Of a stretch of DNA of 64,000 nucleotides, positions 53,423 to 60,881 are shown piece after piece. The stretch covers positions 1-64,000 of the forward strand of contig NZ_JACJSF010000031.1 in the NCBI RefSeq assembly GCF_014698035.1, written 5' to 3'. The notes below the pieces were generated by a model. The model saw nothing but the letters and a program-made list of their open reading frames with translations. It ran no database searches and was not told the DNA's origin. Numbering within the stretch: the stretch's first letter is position 1; each line of letters starts with the position of its first letter. The position numbers were made by a program, and so were the translations under genes. Origin of the DNA: Desmonostoc muscorum FACHB-395 (GTDB lineage: Bacteria; Cyanobacteriota; Cyanobacteriia; Cyanobacteriales; Nostocaceae).

Positions 53423-53592
53423 TGATTTTGACTCTGATATATATCTTTACCTTATTTACTATTGTAAAGATTCTTGCGATCGCTTGGGGTTTTCTCTTAG
53501 CCCTGACCAGCTTGTGTTGACCTTGTGGCGCTAGTTCGTGCTATTCATCAATATGAATACTTTTCAAAAGTAAGTAGTCGTCAGAAGTACTC

Positions 53593-54132
53593 ATGGATAA
53601 AATACCAAAAATTGATCGTCAAAGGGAGCATCAAGCGAACGAACGTACTTTTCTAGCTTGGCTACGTACTTCTATTTCATTGATTGGTTTTGGTTTTGCT
53701 ATTGCGCGATTTGGTATATTTCTGCAACAGCTAAATATTGCTATTATTCAACAAGAAACTCCGGTAAATCCATTATCCAACTCGGAAAATTTGGGTGTTT
53801 CTTTGGTAGTTTTTGGAATTTTGGTTGTTGCATTAGCCGCATGGCGATACAACCAAGTTTTCTGGCAAATTGAACGAGCAGATTATAAACCAAATAGGAT
53901 CATCGTTTGGATAATGACTGGAGTAGTAATTATTTTGGGACTTCTCAGTATTCCTTTGCTCTTAAGGCGTGATAAAGTCCTTCCTCGCTCTCCTTTTCCG
54001 ACTCAACCACAGTCTCGAAATTTCCAAAGTTCAACCCCAAACTTCAATCTGAAAAAGGGGACAATTACTACTAAATACAAACAGATATATTACAACAAGA
54101 TCCCTGAGTTCTTAAAGAAGTCGGTGATCTGA
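53593..54132 (+). CDS. DUF202 (YidH-like) membrane protein with long C-terminal tail
   Basis: A 179-residue protein. REHQANERTFLAWLRTSISL is the DUF202 signature, and three membrane helices follow (about 27-48, 66-88, 106-126). Most DUF202 proteins end shortly after the third helix; here about 50 additional residues (RSPFPTQPQSRNFQSST and a basic end) extend to within three bases of the convergent helicase gene. The tail may be a read-through into former intergenic sequence. Function of the family is unknown. Confidence 0.82.
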   Translation: MDKIPKIDRQREHQANERTFLAWLRTSISLIGFGFAIARFGIFLQQLNIAIIQQETPVNPLSNSENLGVSLVVFGILVVALAAWRYNQVFWQIERADYKPNRIIVWIMTGVVIILGLLSIPLLLRRDKVLPRSPFPTQPQSRNFQSSTPNFNLKKGTITTKYKQIYYNKIPEFLKKSVI

Positions 54133-54135
54133 GCC

Positions 54136-56340
54136 TTACTTGGCAGTAGCCTCAGAAATAACTGTTACACAAGCATTCACCAAAGGTAACAGCGGCCCTA
54201 ATTGTTCTTGTCCATTTACGGCTAAATCGCTGTGACACAAATAAACTCTCTCGGACACGCGAGATAGTAAATCTGTCAAAATCCTCCGCAGTCGTTCTTC
54301 TTCTGCCAATTTTTCATCTTCTGCTGTCCAAGGTTCACCTAACCTGTCTTGCAAGAAAAAGGGCGCACCAAATAACGTCGCTGCGCCACCTTTGGCCCAA
54401 AGAGGTGAACCAGCATCCAGCCAAAAATGCCAACGGTGCGATCGCCTACTAGACCGATATTGAAATATAGTTGCTAAGGTGACGGCCTTTCTCGCTCCAC
54501 CAATAGGGCGCACGGGGTAAGGGTTGGCGGTGATTGTACCACGTCGCAGTAATTGAATAAATTCGATAATAGTTGTGTGAGGCGTTGTCTCAACTGGTTC
54601 GATTTGTCGTAACCTGGTGTCAATTTCCCAGTAATGTTGGGCGGTTTCTAATAATTCTCGCAATGCTGCTAGTTGTTCGTAGGGGAGATTGCTACCATTC
54701 CACAAAAAACGCTGAATTGCTCTGTCTAAGAGGGAAATGGGACTAGGAATTAAACGCAGTTCTTGTTGCGATCGCTGCTGTTCTAACCACTCTAATATCT
54801 CATTATAGGCTGTAGTCGCCGCATAGCCGATTCTATCCCAGCGCTCGAAGGCTGACACTGGGAGCAAGTTGGGGCGATCGGGATGGGGTACAAAGCAATA
54901 ATCTGCAATCAAACCAGCACGTACCGGATCAATATCAGTGCTGAGTGCTGAGTGCTGAGTTGTGAGTGAGGAGTTAGAAGTTAGGAGTGAGGAGTTTTCT
55001 GGTACTTGTTGTTTCCTACTCAATACAACTAGCATTTCTGCCACAGCATCCCGATCTACGAGGCGACCCAAGCCGGGATAAACTAGTGCCAGCATGGTGA
55101 GTAAGGCGCGAATGACGGGTGAACTAATTAGAGGACGTTGGTCATTGAGCGATTCTACCTGGATATTTTGTTTGACAAGGATTTCTACTAGAGTATAACG
55201 AGCGATCGCATCTAAACCTGGTGCAATAATCGCTACTTCTTCTGCTTGTACTTGCTGCGATTGGATAGCTTCAGCAATTACCTCTGCTGTTTGTCGCAAT
55301 AGTTGAGCGCGGGAGGTGGTTTGAATGGAATGCACAATCTCAGGTAAACTTACCAACACCATTGGTTCTGTGACTAATTCCACCATCTGTTTAGCTTGCT
55401 CTCCCAGAGACTCTGGAGGCTGCTCGCTTAAGATTTCTACCCGACAACGCTTTGCTAACCCTTCTAGATATTTGGGATCTGCTCCTAATCCCAATCGCAC
55501 TGCACCGTCAGGATTGTAGCTAAACGCGCCAATTGCGCCTTGATCTAATAGCAATTCAAACAAAAGACGCGCTACGCTAGGATAATCGTCAACATCATCT
55601 GCCAATACTGCTTGATAGCGTTTAGTTAGGTGCTGTTGGTAGTTGCGATCGCTTAATAAATATTGACTATAGAGTTCGGTAATAATGCCATAAGTTAGTA
55701 ACCCCCTCTCTAAACACCAGTTACGCCAATCAATGAGCAAAGATGCCAAAAATTCCGGCTCTAAAGTTGTAGTATTTTCCCCCAGACCCCTTGTCAAAAT
55801 CTGGGCAATATCTTCGCAATGTACACCACTGTAAGCAGCTAATTGCAATAAGTCTAAAATGCGACGCACCAAGCGCGACTCATTCACTCCCGCAACTCGT
55901 AAAATTTCTTCGTCTAGTTGGGAACGCCAAAGTTTGGTTGCTAACTCTTGTTCCGTTTCTGGTCGCAACCTTACCGGAAACTGGGCCTTCAGGTTCAATG
56001 AGTTAATTAGCAACGGCCAAAATAAAATAACTTCATCCTGGAAAAAGCCTAGCGGTGTCTTGGCACGTACCGGATATTTCCCTAATGTAGATGTAACAAT
56101 GATATCCCCCAACTCTCGGCGATTATCATCATTAGCAGCTAAGACTAAAACTCCTGGCTCTGTTTGTTTAAGATATAAAAATTCAGGTATGCGAACGCCT
56201 TTTTTACGTGCTTCCTTATTAGTATAAAATAATTCGGTATGCTGCTTCTCAGGTTGTACCCAACTACAAAATTGCTCTACCAAGCGAGCCGTCTTACCAG
56301 TGCGACTAGTGCCAACAATCCAAACCGAATGAGAAACCAC
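54136..56340 (-). CDS. UvrD/Rep-like helicase-related protein (recombinase family)
   Basis: A 734-residue protein. The Walker A-like GTSRTGKTARL lies at the N-terminus, and a motif II-like VLADDVDDYPSVARLL follows around residues 245-260. Later parts (EEVAIIAPGLDAIARYTLVE, VESLNDQRPLISSPVIRALL) resemble the C-terminal half of superfamily 1 helicases. It is a cyanobacterial lineage protein often labelled as a recombinase; I see no nuclease motif. The start is a GTG at 56340 with AAGGAG seven bases upstream. A heptamer repeat at 54936-54998 inserts NSSLLTSNSSLTTQHSALST into the reading frame. A DNA repair role is inferred. Confidence 0.68.
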   Translation of the reverse strand: MVSHSVWIVGTSRTGKTARLVEQFCSWVQPEKQHTELFYTNKEARKKGVRIPEFLYLKQTEPGVLVLAANDDNRRELGDIIVTSTLGKYPVRAKTPLGFFQDEVILFWPLLINSLNLKAQFPVRLRPETEQELATKLWRSQLDEEILRVAGVNESRLVRRILDLLQLAAYSGVHCEDIAQILTRGLGENTTTLEPEFLASLLIDWRNWCLERGLLTYGIITELYSQYLLSDRNYQQHLTKRYQAVLADDVDDYPSVARLLFELLLDQGAIGAFSYNPDGAVRLGLGADPKYLEGLAKRCRVEILSEQPPESLGEQAKQMVELVTEPMVLVSLPEIVHSIQTTSRAQLLRQTAEVIAEAIQSQQVQAEEVAIIAPGLDAIARYTLVEILVKQNIQVESLNDQRPLISSPVIRALLTMLALVYPGLGRLVDRDAVAEMLVVLSRKQQVPENSSLLTSNSSLTTQHSALSTDIDPVRAGLIADYCFVPHPDRPNLLPVSAFERWDRIGYAATTAYNEILEWLEQQRSQQELRLIPSPISLLDRAIQRFLWNGSNLPYEQLAALRELLETAQHYWEIDTRLRQIEPVETTPHTTIIEFIQLLRRGTITANPYPVRPIGGARKAVTLATIFQYRSSRRSHRWHFWLDAGSPLWAKGGAATLFGAPFFLQDRLGEPWTAEDEKLAEEERLRRILTDLLSRVSERVYLCHSDLAVNGQEQLGPLLPLVNACVTVISEATAK
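54936..54998. repeat. Heptamer repeat tract inside the helicase gene
   Basis: Runs of gtgctga and related gagttag/gaggagt units occupy 63 bases and encode a Ser/Thr/Asn-rich stretch in frame. Such short tandemly repeated repetitive sequences are normally intergenic in Nostoc. No stop or frameshift results. Confidence 0.82.
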
Positions 56341-56427
56341 AAACTTTCTCCTTGTAGATTTGCTAATATACCTCGTGGGTTAACTTAAGGTTAAGAATCA
56401 CCAAATAATGCTGGATGATTGTTTCCA

Positions 56428-57774
56428 ATGAAAAATTCTGTTTTTAGCCAAAAAATCTATTCTTTTTTACTTGCTGCTTATCGATGGTACTTACAGACTC
56501 CTGAACGTTCTTTACATGAAGCTTACGATGCAGCATTAAAGATTAAGGAAATAGAAGATAAGCATTTCAGTGGTAATAAAATAGACATTGGTTCAGCCAC
56601 GTATAGTAACAGCGTGATGGATTATTTTGAGTCAGACCTCAACAAGCTTTTAAAAATTGCTAAGATGCGGCTGACAGAGTTTAGAGCAAGCCGTTGGTTT
56701 CTAAATGAAGAGAATCAAAAAGCTGCTCAGAAAGTAGGTATAGAACATCCCAGTCCTTCTTTGGTTTTGGAAAAGCTAAACTTTATCGATCAAGTTATAT
56801 CTAAATACACCATAAGTTCCGATCAAATAACTTCTAATGCTTTAGCAGTCAAACCTCCAAATCTACCAATAAACTCTGCCATATCTGATGATAAATTTTT
56901 GCCCGTCAATACTCCAACGTTACCACCCAAAATACCAACTCAAGACTCGGATAAAAAACAAAAACCCAAGGGTAAAGTAGATACCACAGGCGTTCTACCC
57001 CGTTCTATTTTAAGTACTATCACTCGTCTGCAAGTTGAATTAGATCCTAATTCTGAAAAAGAAGTAATTCAGAATTTTCGTCAAACTCAAAGAAGAACAA
57101 TAATATCTATCAGGTTTATTTTACTATTAATTATCATACCACTTTTGACGCATCAGATAGCAAAAGCTTTTGTCGTTGGGCCATCTGTTGAGCATTTTAG
57201 AAGTAGCGATCAGATGCAGATATTTATCAACTCAGAAATGGAAGAGGAAGCTCTTGAAAAATTAGAAAGATTTGAAGAAAAGCTCAAGTTTGAAAATCTC
57301 ATTATAAATGCTCCTCCACTGTCGCCTGAACAGATGGAAGCTAAAATGGCAGACAAGGCTGTAGAGCTTGCTGAAGAATTTCGTCACGAAAGCTCTAATG
57401 CGATCAAAAATGTTTTTGCAGATATGTTCTCGGTTGGTGCTTTTATCTGGCTTTTGCTTGTTAGCAAGTCTTCTATTGCTGTAGTTAAAGATTTCTTTGA
57501 TAATATTGTCTATGGACTTAGTGATAGTGCCAAGGCATTTATCATCATTTTGTTTACTGATATATTTGTAGGTTTCCACTCTCCTCATGGTTGGGAAGTA
57601 CTCCTAGAAGGTGTATCGCGTCATTGGGGATTACCAGCAAATCGAGATTTTATTTTCTTATTTATTGCTACATTCCCAGTGATTTTAGATACCATTTTTA
57701 AATATTGGATATTCCGATATTTAAACCGGATATCGCCTTCGGCAGTTGCGACTTATCGTAATATGAATGAATAA
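56428..57774 (+). CDS. pcxA: Proton extrusion protein PcxA (CotA/CemA family)
   Basis: About 448 residues from the ATG at 56428; a TTG three codons earlier is less likely. The N-terminal block QKIYSFLLAAYRWYLQTPER and the C-terminal membrane domain (RTIISIRFILLLIIIPLLTH; FVGFHSPHGWEVLLEGVSRH) are hallmarks of PcxA, with a CemA-like C-terminus shared with plastid Ycf10. It supports light-induced proton extrusion and inorganic carbon or sodium-linked transport at the cytoplasmic membrane. The central linker is variable in the family. A run of GGAATTG heptamer-like units follows the stop. Confidence 0.92.
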   Translation: MKNSVFSQKIYSFLLAAYRWYLQTPERSLHEAYDAALKIKEIEDKHFSGNKIDIGSATYSNSVMDYFESDLNKLLKIAKMRLTEFRASRWFLNEENQKAAQKVGIEHPSPSLVLEKLNFIDQVISKYTISSDQITSNALAVKPPNLPINSAISDDKFLPVNTPTLPPKIPTQDSDKKQKPKGKVDTTGVLPRSILSTITRLQVELDPNSEKEVIQNFRQTQRRTIISIRFILLLIIIPLLTHQIAKAFVVGPSVEHFRSSDQMQIFINSEMEEEALEKLERFEEKLKFENLIINAPPLSPEQMEAKMADKAVELAEEFRHESSNAIKNVFADMFSVGAFIWLLLVSKSSIAVVKDFFDNIVYGLSDSAKAFIIILFTDIFVGFHSPHGWEVLLEGVSRHWGLPANRDFIFLFIATFPVILDTIFKYWIFRYLNRISPSAVATYRNMNE

Positions 57775-57778
57775 GGAA

Positions 57779-57815
57779 TTGGAAATTGGGAATTGGGAAT
57801 TGGAAATTGGGAACT
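57779..57815. repeat. GGGAATT heptamer run
   Basis: Tandem attgggaattgggaattgg units with some gaaattg variants fill the gap between pcxA and mltA. It is a typical short tandemly repeated repetitive sequence and similar to the tail of the octamer elements. Confidence 0.7.
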
Positions 57816-57874
57816 AAATTATTTGGTTTTTGAATTTGAGCGAAGTGGGATAATCTCAAAAATTTTGAATTTTG

Positions 57875-59167
57875 ATGAAAAAGACACTTGCTGAGTTAGG
57901 AAAGTTTAGCAAATTTATCGCTATTGGCTTACCTGTGGTTTTGTCAATTTTTCTAGTGCGGATGCAATCTTTGGCGCATCAAGAACTCAGTCCGTCAGAA
58001 TGTCGGTTGAAAAAGTGGGATATACCAGTTTCATTGACTGCTGAAAACCAAAATGGACTTCCACAAAAGCAAAAAGCACCATTAATCCAAAGGCTACCAG
58101 TTACTTGTTGTCAAGGTGATACATCTTGCTTGGATGAACTTCTCTATGGAGAAATACCAGACAAAAAGGCGCTATTGAGTGCGATCGCTCGGAGTCTCCA
58201 ATACTTGCAAACGGCTAATGCTGCAACTGCTTATCAGAACTACCAGGTAGCTGGAATTACACGCGATCGCGTCTTCAAAAGCTTGAAAAGATTCCGCGAA
58301 CTCGTCTTGACAACTAATTCTGCAACAGAATTACATCAAGCCATCGAGCGAGAATTTGTTCTTTACCAGTCAGTCGGTAAAGATAATCAAGGTTCTGTTT
58401 TATTCACCGCCTATTATGAACCGATTTACGCAGCCAGTCGCGTCCCCACACCAGAATATCGCTATCCTGTTTATCGATTACCTCCTGATTTAAACTCCTG
58501 GCCTAAGCCGCATCCGACACGAGAGGAGTTAGAAGGAGCAGATGGTTTACAAGGCGCAAAAGGGAAATTACGAGGATTAGAGTTGTTTTGGTTTCGCGAT
58601 CGCCTCGAACCCTATTTAGCTCAAATTCAAGGTTCAGCGCGACTTCAGCTTCCCGATGGGACTAAGACAACAATCGGCTATGCGGGTAATAATGCTTATA
58701 ATTACCAAAGCATTGGGCGAGAATTAGCGAATGATGGCAAATTACCGCTAAAAGGGATGACTATGCCAATTATTCTCGACTATTTTCAAAAGCATCCCCA
58801 AGAATTAAATATTTATATTCCGCGCGATCGCAGTTTTGTTTTTTTTCAAGAAAATCACGGTGAACCAGCTCAAGGTTCGATCAACGTACCCCTAACAGCA
58901 GAGCGTTCCATCGCTACAGATAAATCTCTCATGCCTCCTGGTGCTTTAGCGTTGATTCGCGCTTCTATTCCTTTCGCTAATCCTACCGGAAAACTGGAGG
59001 AGCGTATCATTAGCCGCTATGTTCTTGACCAAGATACTGGCGGCGCAATTAAAGGTGCAGGTAGGGTAGATTATTTTTTAGGTACTGGTAAATTAGCAGG
59101 CGATCGCGCTGGTGTGACAGTCAGCAATGGACAATTATTTTATTTACTACTCAAGTCCAAGAATTAA
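57875..59167 (+). CDS. mltA: Membrane-bound lytic murein transglycosylase A
   Basis: About 430 residues from the ATG at 57875. A signal peptide (about 1-35, ending near AHQ) targets it to the periplasm; no lipobox Cys is evident. The MltA domain includes VLFTAYYEPIYAASRVPTPE and the C-terminal 3D domain DQDTGGAIKGAGRVDYFLGT, where the Asp of RVDYF is the catalytic acid. It cleaves peptidoglycan to 1,6-anhydro-muropeptides. SINVPLTAERSIATDKSLMP is a further conserved block. The gene is followed by a hairpin terminator. Confidence 0.93.
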   Translation: MKKTLAELGKFSKFIAIGLPVVLSIFLVRMQSLAHQELSPSECRLKKWDIPVSLTAENQNGLPQKQKAPLIQRLPVTCCQGDTSCLDELLYGEIPDKKALLSAIARSLQYLQTANAATAYQNYQVAGITRDRVFKSLKRFRELVLTTNSATELHQAIEREFVLYQSVGKDNQGSVLFTAYYEPIYAASRVPTPEYRYPVYRLPPDLNSWPKPHPTREELEGADGLQGAKGKLRGLELFWFRDRLEPYLAQIQGSARLQLPDGTKTTIGYAGNNAYNYQSIGRELANDGKLPLKGMTMPIILDYFQKHPQELNIYIPRDRSFVFFQENHGEPAQGSINVPLTAERSIATDKSLMPPGALALIRASIPFANPTGKLEERIISRYVLDQDTGGAIKGAGRVDYFLGTGKLAGDRAGVTVSNGQLFYLLLKSKN

Positions 59168-59186
59168 ACCCACTCGCATTTTCATA

Positions 59187-59227
59187 CTAAGAATCCCGAC
59201 TTCTCTAAAAAAAACCGGGATTCTTAG
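59187..59227 (+). terminator. Hairpin terminator after mltA
   Basis: CTAAGAATCCCG (59187-59198) pairs with CGGGATTCTTAG (59216-59227) around 17 bases. It starts 20 bases after the mltA stop. It is also a frequent palindrome type in Nostoc intergenic regions. No T run follows on the plus strand, so strength is uncertain. Confidence 0.6.
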
Positions 59228-59265
59228 CCTTTCGGCATTAATGAAACGCTTGGGGTAATTACGAA

Positions 59266-59499
59266 TTACGCTTCTATATCCATATCACCATCATCATCGT
59301 CATGATCGTAAGGGATATCATCAAGGTCGATCATTTCTGAAATTTCTTCTACTTCATTTAGATACTCAGATTCTTGATGTTCACGCTCAATTAGACGACC
59401 AGTTGACTTTAGCCATTCCAAAAGAATAAATTCATTACTTGTACGAATTACAGGCGCTCGTTGGTTACGAGGTTCTTCACGCAAAGGACTGATAGGCAT
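59266..59499 (-). CDS. DUF3134 family acidic protein
   Basis: A 77-residue protein. LREEPRNQRAPVIRTSNEFI with LLEWLKSTGRLIEREHQ matches the cyanobacterial DUF3134 family. The C-terminus is extremely acidic (DLDDIPYDHDDDDGDMDIEA). No function is known. The ATG at 59499 fits. It stands alone on the minus strand. Confidence 0.82.
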   Translation of the reverse strand: MPISPLREEPRNQRAPVIRTSNEFILLEWLKSTGRLIEREHQESEYLNEVEEISEMIDLDDIPYDHDDDDGDMDIEA

Positions 59500-59702
59500 A
59501 AAAAAGACTCACTTTGAATTATGGATCGCTGTACAAAAACAAAAAAATTGTACATTTAAGGTTAAAAGGCTCGTTAGGCAAGACTTTTATGAACAAATAA
59601 AATATGAACTATTGAGTTTTTTATTCTCTTGTCCGTCTACTTACTTACCATTAAAATGTCTTTGCGTCCGCCTTAATCATAAATCTTAAAGCAGACACAA
59701 TC

Positions 59703-60131
59703 TCACAAAGCATTTGGTAGCTTGCCGAGAGTTTCATACATATCAGAGGGTAATGCAGACAATCTGTTCGCTACAGCGACTGCATCAGCTAAATTGCTAA
59801 ATTGACACCGGACAATATCTTGTCCATTTCCTGAAGGAAATCGCTTTCTAGCTTTGTTAGATACAGCACAAATAATCGCTAAAGCTTTGGCGAACCCATC
59901 TTTTGTCAAGATTGTTTCTTGAGCGAACCCTTCAACAGGGATAAGACAAACCTCAAACCGATAGCCAGGTCTGGGAGAAACGGCTATATCAATATAAGGT
60001 TTATCTTCTTTTCTGATTCTGCGTAAATATTTGGCTGTAGAATTAGTATCGTGCAAATCAGTCCCAAGGGCGTAAGTAAAGAAACAATCTTCTGTGAGTG
60101 ACTCAGGACGGGTAATTATATCCGTTGGCAT
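59703..60131 (-). CDS. Conserved hypothetical protein (142 aa)
   Basis: A soluble protein that opens MPTDIITRPESLTEDCFFTY, continues SPRPGYRFEVCLIPVEGFAQ with an alpha/beta pattern, and ends in a helical CQFSNLADAVAVANRLSALP block. I do not recognise a family. The ATG at 60131 opens it. It is separated from neighbours by about 200 and 750 bases. Likely a lineage-specific gene. Confidence 0.6.
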   Translation of the reverse strand: MPTDIITRPESLTEDCFFTYALGTDLHDTNSTAKYLRRIRKEDKPYIDIAVSPRPGYRFEVCLIPVEGFAQETILTKDGFAKALAIICAVSNKARKRFPSGNGQDIVRCQFSNLADAVAVANRLSALPSDMYETLGKLPNAL

Positions 60132-60322
60132 AAGTTTAAGTACTATCCGTATGTTCTCTGGGTTTGTGACACACTAAACTTGTCCGTTCTTTTTAGCATA
60201 TTTTTTGAAAGTGAGAGGTATTAGTTTCAGGCCAGGTATTGCAATACAGTTCTACTCACTAAAAATTTCAATTTTTGCAATCCTTAAAGACTCTCATCTT
60301 TAAATGATAAATTTGCAATATA

Positions 60323-60395
60323 AACTGACAAAAAACACCTCCAGAAGCAAAGTTTGTGGAGATTTAGATTCGGAGAGGTGTCTACATAGTCAGTT
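60323..60395. other. Nested inverted repeats, possible RNA element
   Basis: AACTGAC (60323-60329) pairs with GTCAGTT (60389-60395). Inside it ACACCT (60335-60340) pairs with AGGTGT (60376-60381), and CTCCA/TGGAG form an inner stem. Just downstream, 60435-60465, is another hairpin-rich stretch (GTTGAA/TTCAAC and CATAGTT/AACTATG). The element falls in the 750-base gap 60132-60881, in which I see no gene. Confidence 0.45.
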
Positions 60396-60748
60396 ACATG
60401 ACCGAAAATATTTCTCAACTATTTTATCATAACATAGTTAACGGTTGAACTTTTTTCAACTATGTCTGACCCATAGATGTAAGGTCAACAACAGCATTAA
60501 GTTGTATTCAATTCCGATTTTTAGATAATTAAAGACACAGAGTTAGTGCGATCGCATCATCTTATAAAGTAATGTGGGCACTGCTTTTGGTTTGCTCAAA
60601 TCCTTATTTTTACCTTCTACTCTGTGCCCAACCCCAGATGCTACTATGTGGAAACCTCAAAGGCGAACAAGCCCAAATAGTTGTGAGATTCATCCATTGG
60701 CGATCCCAAGACTAGTAGTCTGCCAACCCAAAAATGCTGCGTGATGGC

Positions 60749-60828
60749 TGGGTAAAGGGGAAGGGGTAAGGGGTAAGGGATTTGAAATCTTTCCCCCTTC
60801 CCCTTTCCCCTTTACCCCGCCAAGTTCA
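60749..60828. repeat. G-rich inverted repeat of GGGGTAA units
   Basis: gggtaaaggggaaggggtaa and following units face the reverse complement ttcccccttcccctttcccc, separated by about ten bases. A small hairpin cgccaag/cttggcg follows at about 60818-60835. It is similar in style to the GGGGACAA octamer elements. It lies downstream of the minus-strand FG-GAP gene. Confidence 0.7.
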
Positions 60829-60881
60829 CTTGGCGAACTACTAGCTTGTTCACCTTTTTTGGTGGTTATAAACTCCTCAAA

